Source: QQUD01 sp039029915
GTDB lineage: Bacteria; Chloroflexota; Anaerolineae; Promineifilales; Promineifilaceae
Reading direction: 5' to 3'
Length of the DNA: 26,312 bases
Assembly: GCA_039029915.1 (NCBI GenBank)
Contig: JBCCFD010000052.1
Coordinates: forward strand, 1-26,312
The position numbers were made by a program, and so were the translations under genes. The notes beneath the pieces are model-generated. The model had not been told where the DNA came from. It was given only the letters and a program-made list of their open reading frames with translations, and did not search any database. Positions 14,498-21,616 of the stretch are shown in pieces; positions within the stretch are counted from its first letter, which is position 1, and each line of letters opens with the position of its first letter.

Positions 14498-14517
14498 GCC
14501 CCAATAATCATTGGGGC
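14498..14517 (-). promoter_or_regulatory. Intercistronic hairpin between ATPase and permease genes
   Basis: GCCCCAAT (14498-14505) pairs perfectly with ATTGGGGC (14510-14517) across a 4-nt loop, with no T run after it on the minus strand. It may set the stability or relative expression of the two cistrons rather than terminate. Confidence 0.5.
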
Positions 14518-14548
14518 GACGCTTCCAGCCATCCAATTTGTGACTAAC

Positions 14549-15370
14549 TCAATCTCCAGCAACGGCCGTTTCAGTTAATGTCCGCCCATTCATCATCATC
14601 GGATTTTCAAACGTTGGGATGGGTGCTGGATATTTACTGTCGTGCGCAATACGGCCGTTTACAATTTCAATCTTTCGTGGAATGCGATCGGCTAGCTGCT
14701 TGTCGTGGGTTACCATAAGCATCGTTTTACCCTGCTCTTCAACGAGCTGTAAAAAGAGGTCAAATACCTGAGCAGCCGTTTTGGCATCCAGATTCCCTGT
14801 AGGTTCATCAGCGACCAGCAGTTTTGGATCCGTAGCTAAAGCGCGAGCAATAGCGGCTCGCTGCTGCTGTCCCCCAGACACCATACCAGGTAGTTTATTG
14901 GCTTGGTCTGCTAGTCCGACCATCTCGAGCAGGCTCATGGCCCGGTCTCTGCGTTCAGAACGGCCGTATTTGCCCATAAACTCCATGGGCAAGGATACGT
15001 TTTGCAAAAGACTGAGTGCAGGCAGCATTTGGAAAAATTGAAAAATAATACCGACTTCCAGACCGCGCCACTTAGCCAGCTGATTCTCGCTCATGCTGTG
15101 AACTTTTTGTCCGGTGACAATCACCTCACCGTCCGTTGGGCGGTCGATGCCCGTCACCATGTTTAGTAAGGTAGATTTACCATTCCCAGACGGCCCAACA
15201 ATCGAAACAAACTCCCCTTTTTCAATATCTAGCGAGATGTCGTGAAGTACGGTTATCTCATCGTCTCCAACGGGAAAAGTTTTCACAATATTTCTGAGCG
15301 AAATAATGGCTGAATGATCAATCTGGTAATCTTGATGGCTGTTTGCACTTTTTCGTTTAAATAAAGTCAT
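14549..15370 (-). CDS. ABC transporter ATPase (LolD/MacB-type)
   Basis: 273 residues. Walker A is GPSGNGKST at 59-67, the Q-loop glutamine is near 111 (IIFQFFQMLPALS), the signature is SGGQQQR at 165-171, Walker B is LLVADEP at 184-190 with E189, a D-loop (GNLDAKT) follows, and the switch histidine is H222 (VTHD). The order, and the FFQMLPALSLLQNVSLPM stretch, place it in the MacB/LolD/YtrE group that energises FtsX-type permeases. A ~35-residue polar tail after the core is longer than in LolD. It is first in a two-gene unit with the double-FtsX permease. A promoter with TTGACA and TATTAT lies upstream on the minus strand. The palindrome is used in its C-terminal tail (ETAV, NGR). Confidence 0.95.
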   Translation of the reverse strand: MTLFKRKSANSHQDYQIDHSAIISLRNIVKTFPVGDDEITVLHDISLDIEKGEFVSIVGPSGNGKSTLLNMVTGIDRPTDGEVIVTGQKVHSMSENQLAKWRGLEVGIIFQFFQMLPALSLLQNVSLPMEFMGKYGRSERRDRAMSLLEMVGLADQANKLPGMVSGGQQQRAAIARALATDPKLLVADEPTGNLDAKTAAQVFDLFLQLVEEQGKTMLMVTHDKQLADRIPRKIEIVNGRIAHDSKYPAPIPTFENPMMMNGRTLTETAVAGD

Positions 15371-15428
15371 AAAACGTCCTGCATCGTCTCAATTAATTAC
15401 AAATATCATAAATAGTTATCCACGCTAA

Positions 15429-15456
15429 ATAATAAAGGGTTCTGGCATTTTGTCAA
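15429..15456 (-). promoter_or_regulatory. Promoter for the ABC transporter operon
   Basis: On the minus strand, TTGACA (complement of 15451-15456), a 16-bp spacer, and TATTAT (complement of 15429-15434). It lies about 60 bp before the ATPase start, which has an AGGA ribosome site. The matches are good for a sigma70-like promoter. Confidence 0.6.
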
Positions 15457-15712
15457 TATATTGTTCACATTTTGCACATATTTAAAACCGTAACAGGACC
15501 AAAGATTAGGAATATAGCCCACAATCACAAAACATTTAGCGACCAAACGCAAATCTAAACCTCAAAAAAAGCCATCCACAGACAGGGTTTCTCAGTAAAA
15601 GAGAAAATCAACAAAAAAAATTTAGCTATTCTTCAAATGGAACGCGGATGACACAGATGATTCAGCTTCACCGTGGATAAAATGGATAAAAATCAGATCT
15701 GTTGATCCTTTA
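15457..15712. other. Non-coding gap with a degenerate GGAACGCGGAT-type element
   Basis: About 250 bp without a gene between the ABC operon promoter and the acyltransferase stop. The part at 15639-15705 (GGAACGCGGATGACACAGAT, then GTGGATAAAATGGATAAA, then CAGATCTGTTGATCC) looks like a decayed copy of the GCGGATGACGCGGATT / GGATAAAAATCTGTTGATCC sequence that is dispersed in intergenic DNA of many bacteria. The rest is A-rich with no recognised feature. Confidence 0.4.
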
Positions 15713-16339
15713 TTAATTCCCTTTTATTTGGTTTAAACTCAATGCGGCTTTGTGGTGATTTCGGCCGAGCACCCCTTCATAAAAATCGGCGACTTTTTGT
15801 GATACAGTATCCCTATCGTCCTGCGGGTTGATAGGCAAACCCACTTCGATCCATTTACGGCCGTAATCCAGTGACACAGGCACAATCGGCACATCGGCAG
15901 CTTGGGCAATATGGTAAAATCCAAGCTTCCACCGCTCAACAGGTTTTCGCGTTCCTTCAGGAGCCAACGCCAACAAAAAATAAGGACGGCTCCGAAACTG
16001 CTCAGCGATTTGCGCCACCACTCCATTAGTAGAGCGTCGATCAACAGGAATTCCCCCAAGAAAATGAAAAAATCGGCGAAAACGGCCGTTTACTAACTCA
16101 GCCTTCCCCAACCATTGTACATTGACCCCCACCCCCAAAATCGCTGCCATCCCGATCGGAAAATCCCATGTCGATGTGTGCGGCGCGGCGATTAGCACCG
16201 CTTTCGACACATTCGGTATTTTCCCCTGAAACTGCCAGCCACCTAATCTTAAAACGGTGCGGCCAATGCCCCGCGTCAGCCAATTACCGCGTGTGGGAAG
16301 TTTTTCTTTTAGAGCAAAAGGATTTAGAGGGCGGAACAT
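15713..16339 (-). CDS. PlsC-like phospholipid/glycerol acyltransferase (paralogue 2)
   Basis: 208 residues, with the same family and plan as the gene at 11149-11784. HX4D is H54-T-S-T-W-D59, the binding motif GGIPVDRR is at 95-102, and EGTR is at 128-131 in ALAPEGTRK. WKLGFYHIAQAADVPIVPVSLDYG follows. It presumably acylates a glycerol-phosphate-type acceptor at the inner membrane face. No Shine-Dalgarno sequence is visible before ATG 16339; the upstream bases belong to a degenerate repeat. The paralogues sit either side of the ABC exporter, all on the minus strand, so a shared envelope-lipid role is possible but unproven. Two palindrome copies fall in YGR and NGR codons. Confidence 0.88.
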   Translation of the reverse strand: MFRPLNPFALKEKLPTRGNWLTRGIGRTVLRLGGWQFQGKIPNVSKAVLIAAPHTSTWDFPIGMAAILGVGVNVQWLGKAELVNGRFRRFFHFLGGIPVDRRSTNGVVAQIAEQFRSRPYFLLALAPEGTRKPVERWKLGFYHIAQAADVPIVPVSLDYGRKWIEVGLPINPQDDRDTVSQKVADFYEGVLGRNHHKAALSLNQIKGN

Positions 16340-16341
16340 AG

Positions 16342-16400
16342 GGCATCAGGTATCAGGTATTGGGTGTCAAGCATCAGGACGTTTCGCGACACCTGACACT
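16342..16400. repeat. Degenerate GCATCAGGTATCAGG repeat
   Basis: Imperfect units CATCAGGTATCAGGTATTGG, GTGTCAAGCATCAGG and GACACCTGACAC lie between polA and the second acyltransferase gene. Together they also form partial inverted repeats (CAGGTGTC-like). The stretch includes a TTGACA on the minus strand (complement of 16365-16370), but no matching -10. Confidence 0.5.
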
Positions 16401-16401
16401 T

Positions 16402-16434
16402 AAGAGTAAGCTTTTCGCTGAAAAGCTTACTCTT
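16402..16434 (-). terminator. Hairpin enclosing the polA stop codon
   Basis: A 15-bp perfect stem (16402-16416 with 16420-16434) and a 3-nt loop. On the minus strand the TAA of polA (16427-16429) lies inside the first arm. The stem is AT-rich and no long T run follows, so it is probably a terminator or 3' stabiliser of moderate strength. Confidence 0.6.
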
Positions 16435-19216
16435 TTAATTCCAGCCAATTATGACCGCTGCTGGCATCAACCTTCAAGGGAACATCGAGATGATAAGCGC
16501 TGGACATGGTTGTGATCATCAATTCCCGCACGTCGTCGAGTTCCTCTTCCGGCACCTCAAGCAGCAGCTCATCATGTACCTGCAGCAGCATTTTGGCTTG
16601 ATACGGCCGTAGTTTTTCATGCAAATTCAACATGGCAATCTTGATAATATCCGCCGCCGTTCCCTGAATGGGATGGTTGATCGCTTCACGCTCAGCCCGC
16701 AGCCACGACTGCCGATTCGAGCCACTCATTGCGCCACCAAAAACGGGGAAGTTGCGCCGTCGACCGAGCAATGTTTCTACATACCGCTGAGACTTTGCTT
16801 GCTCTTTTGTTTCATCTAGATAGCTTCGAATACCGGGGAACTGCTCAAAATACCCTTTGATATAATTTTCAGCTTCAGCTAACGTTAGCTCAGAATCTCG
16901 GGCCAAGCGGAACGCCCCCATGCCGTAAATCAGGCCAAAGTTAACCGCTTTGGCAAAACGACGCTGGTTGTAGCTTACCTCTTCCAGCGGGATGCTGTAC
17001 ACGGCCGCTGCCGTTGTGCTATGAATGTCTTGGTCGTTGCGGAACGCTTCTAGGAGCGCCTCATCTTGACTGACGTGCGCCAGTATGCGCAGCTCTACCT
17101 GTGAATAATCAGCCGCGAGAAAAACATGACCCTCTCTCGCCACAAAGCCGCGCCGAATTTGCTGACCAATCTCACTGCGAATCGGTATGTTTTGCAGGTT
17201 GGGCGTGTTGCTAGCAATGCGGCCCGTGATCGCCCCCGTTTGGTTAAAGCTGGTATGAATACGGCCGTCATTCGGATTAACCATCTGCGGCAGAGCATCA
17301 ACATAGGTGCTTTTTAATTTACCTAGTTCGCGATATTCTGAAATAGCGTCAATGATGCCCGTCTTATCCAGCTTTTTAAGATCCTCCAGCACGTTGGCGG
17401 CGGTTGAGTAATGGCCACTTTTGTTCTTTTTAAGCCCTTCTACCGGAAGCTGTAGCTCTTTAAAAAGCACGTCGCTAAGCTGCTGGGTGGAGTTAATATT
17501 AAACGGCCGTCCCGCAATCTCCGTAATTTTATTTTGTAGCTGCAAAATACGGGCGTCTAAATCCTGCGACATCTGCTTGAAGAACGCTAAATCAACGCCA
17601 ATCCCCTCAAGCTCCATCTCAGACAAGACCGGAATCAAGGGCAGTTCAAGCTCAAGAATCTTTTCAAGCCCCATTGCCCGGATATCATCAACCAGCGGCT
17701 GATATAGTCGCAGCGTTACATCCGCATCGGCAGCACCATAGGGTGCTGCGTCCTCAATGGGTACTTCATTGAACTTCTTCTGATTTTTGCCTTTGCCAAT
17801 GAGCGTTTGAATATTGGTCATTTCCACGCCTAGGCGATGGAACGCCAAATCTTTGAGACCTTTGTACTTTGTGGCTGGATTTGTCAACCATTCGCCAATC
17901 ATCGTATCAAACGTGATGGGGTGAACCCGCAAATTGTAGCGGTCTAAAATAGTGTAGTCGTACTTGGCATTGTGGGCTACTTTGCCAATCTTGGGGTCTG
18001 TCATTGCAGGACGAATCGCTTCAAGCACCGTCTCCATAGGCAGCTGACCTACAGCCAGCTTTGCCTCAGAAGCAAACAGCCCCATCTGCCCCGTTTCAGC
18101 CTGGGCTTCGCGATCTAAATGAGCAATAGGTACATAATAGCCAACCGGCGCTTCTACCGCTAAACAGATACCGACCAGTTCGGCGGTCGTTTTATCAAGT
18201 CCTGTCGTTTCCACATCGAAGGCGATCAGTTCAGCATTGTCAAGTTGCTCAACGAGTTCGTCCAATTGTGCTTGTGTTTGCACAATGACCGTTTGGGTTG
18301 GCTCGGCGGCCGGTTCAGGCGCGGGCACCACACCAGAATCACCGACATGCTCTTGCAGCATGCGAGTCAGAGTGCGGAACTCCAGCTCTTGAAAGAGGGT
18401 AAACACCTTGGCTGCGTCAAAATCGGCCGTGATGCAGGCGTCTAAATCAAGCTGGATTGGGGCATCCACCACAATGCGGGCTAGCTTTTGGCTGAGATAG
18501 GCGTTCTCTTTGTCAGCGATGAGCTTCTTTTGCATCGCTCCTTTGATATTATCGATATTGTCGTAAATGCCATCGAGGGTTTTATACTCAAGCAGGAGTT
18601 TAGTGGCGGTCTTTTGTCCAACACCCGTTACGCCAGGAATATTGTCGCTTTTGTCGCCTACTAGCGCTTTCCAATCGACAACCTGCACCGGAGGAACGCC
18701 AAAATAATCTTCAACATCTTTATGATCAAAAACTTTTGGCGGTTGACCACCGCGCTGGGGCAGCTCAACGGCCGTATTGTCATCCACCAACTGTAACAAA
18801 TCCCGATCCCCCGTGATAATATGAACAGGCACATCAAACGGTTTGGCCTGCGCCGCGATCGTGCCCAGCACGTCATCTGCTTCATACCCGTCTAGCTCTA
18901 AAATTGGAATGTTCAGTGCACTGAGCACCTCTTTAATGCGGCCGATCTGCAACCGTAGTTCATCCGGCATCTTCTCACGAGTGCCTTTATACGCTTCGAA
19001 CATATCATCCCGAAAAGTCCGTCCTACATCAAAACTGACTGCAAAGTATTGAGGCGGCTGGTCTGCCAAAATTCGCTCAATAACGGTCCGAATAAAGCCA
19101 TAGGTGGCATTGGTTGGTTCGCCCGATTTTGTGGTAAATGCTTCTAAAGGTAAAGCAAAAAACATGCGATACGCCAGTGCATGTCCATCAATTAAAACGA
19201 GTTGGTTTACAGTCAT
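16427..19216 (-). CDS. polA: DNA polymerase I
   Basis: 929 residues with all three domains. The 5' nuclease has LIDGHALAYR, SFDVGRTFRDDMFEAYKGTR, EADDVLGTIA, TGDRDLLQLVDD and VGDKSDNIPGVTGVGQKTA. The 3'-5' exonuclease has ExoI FDVETTGLD (about 332-340), ExoII HNAKYDYTIL and ExoIII YGAADADVTLRLY, so the proofreading acidic residues look intact. The polymerase domain has motif A AADYSQVELRILAH, the O-helix RRFAKAVNFGLIYGMGAF and motif C QVHDELLLEVP. It fills gaps in repair and removes Okazaki primers. The F of NFGLIYG in the O-helix is the position usually linked with discrimination against dideoxynucleotides. The start at 19216 has AAGGTG five bases upstream. The gene contains four palindrome copies, and its stop lies within a hairpin. 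Confidence 0.97.
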   Translation of the reverse strand: MTVNQLVLIDGHALAYRMFFALPLEAFTTKSGEPTNATYGFIRTVIERILADQPPQYFAVSFDVGRTFRDDMFEAYKGTREKMPDELRLQIGRIKEVLSALNIPILELDGYEADDVLGTIAAQAKPFDVPVHIITGDRDLLQLVDDNTAVELPQRGGQPPKVFDHKDVEDYFGVPPVQVVDWKALVGDKSDNIPGVTGVGQKTATKLLLEYKTLDGIYDNIDNIKGAMQKKLIADKENAYLSQKLARIVVDAPIQLDLDACITADFDAAKVFTLFQELEFRTLTRMLQEHVGDSGVVPAPEPAAEPTQTVIVQTQAQLDELVEQLDNAELIAFDVETTGLDKTTAELVGICLAVEAPVGYYVPIAHLDREAQAETGQMGLFASEAKLAVGQLPMETVLEAIRPAMTDPKIGKVAHNAKYDYTILDRYNLRVHPITFDTMIGEWLTNPATKYKGLKDLAFHRLGVEMTNIQTLIGKGKNQKKFNEVPIEDAAPYGAADADVTLRLYQPLVDDIRAMGLEKILELELPLIPVLSEMELEGIGVDLAFFKQMSQDLDARILQLQNKITEIAGRPFNINSTQQLSDVLFKELQLPVEGLKKNKSGHYSTAANVLEDLKKLDKTGIIDAISEYRELGKLKSTYVDALPQMVNPNDGRIHTSFNQTGAITGRIASNTPNLQNIPIRSEIGQQIRRGFVAREGHVFLAADYSQVELRILAHVSQDEALLEAFRNDQDIHSTTAAAVYSIPLEEVSYNQRRFAKAVNFGLIYGMGAFRLARDSELTLAEAENYIKGYFEQFPGIRSYLDETKEQAKSQRYVETLLGRRRNFPVFGGAMSGSNRQSWLRAEREAINHPIQGTAADIIKIAMLNLHEKLRPYQAKMLLQVHDELLLEVPEEELDDVRELMITTMSSAYHLDVPLKVDASSGHNWLELKE

Positions 19217-19227
19217 AGAACACCTTT

Positions 19228-19262
19228 TTGAGGGATGAAGGATGAAGAATAATGGATGAATT
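19228..19262. repeat. Degenerate GGGATGAAGGATGAAGAATAATGGATGAA repeat
   Basis: Imperfect GGATGAA units lie immediately upstream of polA on its transcribed side, so the polA 5' leader would contain the complementary TTCATCC units. Confidence 0.5.
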
Positions 19263-19360
19263 TGCCAATCGTTTGTGATTCAACAATTCAACGACCATTC
19301 TTCTATTTTCGACGTGGAATTTTACCACGAAACGGATGTTCTATGAAAATTTGAGAAAGC

Positions 19361-19386
19361 GAGGGAAAAGGCGCGCCTTTTCCCTC
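19361..19386 (-). terminator. 26-bp perfect palindrome after the DUF916 gene
   Basis: GAGGGAAAAGGCG followed by its exact complement CGCCTTTTCCCTC. As RNA it gives an 11-bp stem with a CGCG loop. It starts 4 bp beyond the stop of the minus-strand DUF916-like gene, as a terminator would, although the T run is inside the second arm rather than after it. It could also bind a dimeric regulator for polA. Confidence 0.6.
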
Positions 19387-19390
19387 TAAT

Positions 19391-20470
19391 TTATGAGGCG
19401 GCTTGCTGATTGCGCTGTCGGCGCACTTTTTCTAAATCATAAAAAGAAATCCCCAAATAGCCTGCTACCCCAACGATCACAAGAAGTAGGCCACCAAATG
19501 CTAACCAGTGCCACATAGGGCGACCTTCAGTTAAATTGGTTAGCTGCTCTTCGTAAGGAGGAGTAAGAGTATCTCGGCCCTCAAAGATTTGGACATTGTT
19601 GGCTTCGCTGATCGAAAATTCAAGCTGATCCCAGTAGGTTTGGCGGGATTCGCCGTAGCGAATCGATAAATCGGCCGTGTAGTTGCCCGCCGCTAAAGCT
19701 TCACTTTCGATATAAACGGGATACTCAATCTCTGATTCAGGTAAGAAAGTGTCAATTTGAAAGCGGATACTTTGCACGCGATCGCCTGCTGAATCAATAA
19801 CGTATAAGCTGCCAGATGGACGCAAAAGTTCAGTACCACTATTGCGCAGATTAAGGTATAAAATTTGCTGGCTGTCGTGACCGCCAAGGCTGGTGTTTAC
19901 AACGTCAAGCTGCTCAACGGCCGTTCCTGGCAGATTCACCTGAACCGCAACGGCCGTTCTTGTCTGAATATCAACCTTAAAACTAATCTCATTTCCACTG
20001 TTATCGACTACACCAACCGTCTCTTTGGCAGGTTCCATCACAATACCGCCCAAATGAGTCCCACCGCGCACACCGTTTGGCACACGCACCGCAAACGAGA
20101 CAAATTTTCCTTCGCCCGGCCCTAGCGTGAGCTGACGACGCTCAAGTTCAATCCAGTTGCCTGCCCCTGCTTTGGTGTCTCCGCGCATTTTAAGCACGGT
20201 GCCACCCGTATCGCCCGTAGCGGCATCAACCGCATAAAGATCCACCGTGCCAACCTCATCTCCCCGATTAACGATATACATTTGCCCTTCAAGCTGGCTC
20301 CCAAAATCACCGTCCAGCTCAAAATAAGGCACCACCGTCTCGCCGTCTTCAGCCATTGCCTGCAGAGAGAAGCCGCTGGTATTGAGTTGGGCGGAGGTAG
20401 GTTGAGCGGTTACTGCCGTTACGAGCAGACCAAAAATCAAAGCCATCAAACTATTTTTTAGAATTTTCAT
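19391..20470 (-). CDS. WxL-interacting-type surface protein (DUF916 plus DUF3324-like) with C-terminal membrane anchor
   Basis: 359 residues. A signal peptide (basic start, hydrophobic LMALIFGLLVTAVTA, cleavage near TSA/Q at 27-28) is followed by a DUF916-like domain: VPYFELDGDFGSQLEGQMYIVNRGDEVGTVDLYAVDA, NWIELERRQLTLGPGEGKFVSFAVRVPNG and the GGTHLGGIVMEP strand-turn typical of the family. A DUF3324-like beta domain (about 165-290) follows, then a C-terminal helix (WHWLAFGGLLLVIVGVAGYLGISFY) and a basic tail that stays inside. In Firmicutes, proteins of this plan hold WxL-domain proteins at the cell surface. Here the gene lies 64 bp downstream of a WxL-like gene on the same strand, with GGAG six bases before the ATG. 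Two palindrome copies only 33 bp apart are read as TAV. Confidence 0.85.
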   Translation of the reverse strand: MKILKNSLMALIFGLLVTAVTAQPTSAQLNTSGFSLQAMAEDGETVVPYFELDGDFGSQLEGQMYIVNRGDEVGTVDLYAVDAATGDTGGTVLKMRGDTKAGAGNWIELERRQLTLGPGEGKFVSFAVRVPNGVRGGTHLGGIVMEPAKETVGVVDNSGNEISFKVDIQTRTAVAVQVNLPGTAVEQLDVVNTSLGGHDSQQILYLNLRNSGTELLRPSGSLYVIDSAGDRVQSIRFQIDTFLPESEIEYPVYIESEALAAGNYTADLSIRYGESRQTYWDQLEFSISEANNVQIFEGRDTLTPPYEEQLTNLTEGRPMWHWLAFGGLLLVIVGVAGYLGISFYDLEKVRRQRNQQAAS

Positions 20471-20494
20471 CTATGCTCCACGTGTTGATCAGCA

Positions 20495-20525
20495 GAGATC
20501 GTCACTCTTGGAGAGTGACGATCTC
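20495..20525 (-). promoter_or_regulatory. Strong hairpin between the WxL-like and DUF916-like genes
   Basis: A 14-bp perfect stem, GAGATCGTCACTCT (20495-20508) with AGAGTGACGATCTC (20512-20525), and a TGG loop. It lies 9 bp after the WxL-like stop and 24 bp before the next start, with no T run behind it on the minus strand. It probably protects the upstream mRNA or partly terminates, so that the WxL-like protein is made in excess. Confidence 0.75.
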
Positions 20526-20534
20526 ATATAAAAA

Positions 20535-21119
20535 CTATGGTGTGTTGGCAATCGTCAGGGTAATCGTGCTGGTGTAGGTACCGGCATAGGTAGTGGCAGG
20601 CACAGCCAGTTCAAAGGTTGGCGTAATCGTAAAATCACCCATTCCCGTATTGGTAGCGGCGTCAAAAAACTCAACGGCCGTTGGGGCTGTCGCTCCCGCT
20701 GGCACTGTAATCGAGTATGAGTTGCCATTGGTTGGATCGGTACAGGTCGTGCCATCACAAGAAGTAGTTACACCCGTAATCGACATGGCGGTGGTTGGCA
20801 GATCATTGGTGCCATTGGTAAAGGTGGTCGAGGTCACTTCTAAATGCCAACCTGCCCCTGAACCGCGCAAATCTTGCACATCAATATCAATGCTGTCGCT
20901 GGTCGTTTGGGCAGAGCCATTGAGCGTAATGCCCGGAAACGCTGGATTATCCACGGCGGACATGGTGAGCGAGCCCCCCGTCACGGCAAGAGAACCGGTC
21001 ACATCATCCGCAAAACCGGTTGCGACCAGTCCACCAAGCAGCAGTACGGTGCCCATAATGCCGCTCAAAGTGAGACGCTGCCATTTCTTGGCAACCAAAC
21101 CACGAGAAAAATTAAACAT
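20535..21119 (-). CDS. Secreted WxL-domain-like surface protein
   Basis: 194 residues. The signal peptide has a basic start (RGLVAKKWQR), a hydrophobic core (GIMGTVLLLGGLVA) and a likely cut at GFA/DD (37-38). The mature chain is Thr/Gly/Ser-rich and beta-like. VQDLRGSGAGWHLEVTST carries W91-H-L93, which matches the first WxL motif including the preceding DxRG-x-GxGW spacing. The C-terminus (YAGTYTSTITLTIANTP) matches the second, except that the tryptophan is replaced. A small disulfide loop is possible at TSCDGTTC. WxL domains bind peptidoglycan in Firmicutes. The adjacent DUF916-like gene is the known partner type, which supports the call. AGGAG lies 8 bases before the ATG. One palindrome copy is read as TAV. 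Confidence 0.78.
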   Translation of the reverse strand: MFNFSRGLVAKKWQRLTLSGIMGTVLLLGGLVATGFADDVTGSLAVTGGSLTMSAVDNPAFPGITLNGSAQTTSDSIDIDVQDLRGSGAGWHLEVTSTTFTNGTNDLPTTAMSITGVTTSCDGTTCTDPTNGNSYSITVPAGATAPTAVEFFDAATNTGMGDFTITPTFELAVPATTYAGTYTSTITLTIANTP

Positions 21120-21579
21120 ATTTTAGTCTCCTAAAGATGTAGGGTTCTGTTCTGCTCAACACCCCCACTAAATGCCTTGCCCGACAAGCCATATCCCCAT
21201 AAATCTCCAAATCAGATTTATTATTCATTTGCAATCTCATTGACAGGTCAAGGCGCCAATAAACGGTCGCGCAGCGGGTAACAAAAGATAAATCGTCAAT
21301 TTGCATCAACGTGTCTGCATTCTATTTTGGGGTCATCTGTGGGGTGGCTCCACCACAAAACGGCCGTACTGCGCGAACTACATGGAGAAGTATAAGTCTA
21401 TTTTTGTGCCGTTGCGTAAATAGGCCGTGAAGAGATTCTCTGCTGGGACTACTCGACTACTTTAGAGGCCGAGCAATAGTTGAATAGATTGTTCGAAGGA
21501 TACGGCCGTTCTCTAACTAATTTTCAATGAAAATCTTAAATTTCAATTGAGCAATCAAGATTAATGAGTGCGTAAAAAA
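21120..21579. other. Long non-coding leader/promoter region of the WxL-like operon
   Basis: About 460 bp without a believable gene; a 65-residue minus-strand frame at 21112-21309 overlaps the WxL start and resembles nothing. It contains two intergenic copies of the palindrome (21359-21368 and 21502-21511) and a GGTGG/CCACC near-palindrome at about 21343-21356. No promoter pair convinces me. It may also hold a leader RNA. Confidence 0.3.
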
Positions 21580-21603
21580 TAAGGGCGATTTGACTCGCCC
21601 TTA
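21580..21603 (-). terminator. Rho-independent terminator of the RDD operon
   Basis: On the minus strand, TAAGGGCGA pairs with TCGCCCTTA (21580-21588 with 21595-21603) over a 6-nt loop, followed directly by TTTTTT (complement of 21574-21579). It lies 13 bp beyond the RDD gene stop. Confidence 0.92.
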
Positions 21604-21616
21604 CCCGTTTGTTTTA

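Noticed and set aside
16342..16370. Promoter for the second acyltransferase gene (TTGACA at the complement of 16365-16370)
   Set aside because: At 16-18 bp spacing the -10 position reads GATGCC-like, a poor match, and the whole stretch is degenerate repeat.
20593..21126. 177-residue plus-strand frame opposite the WxL-like gene
   Set aside because: It is a mirror of a repetitive Thr/Val-rich gene. The minus strand has a signal peptide, a ribosome site and the WxL motif; the plus-strand product has none of these.
21112..21309. 65-residue minus-strand frame ending inside the WxL-like start region
   Set aside because: Its composition is random-looking, it has no ribosome site, and it overlaps the ribosome site and start of the WxL-like gene; more likely a leader region.
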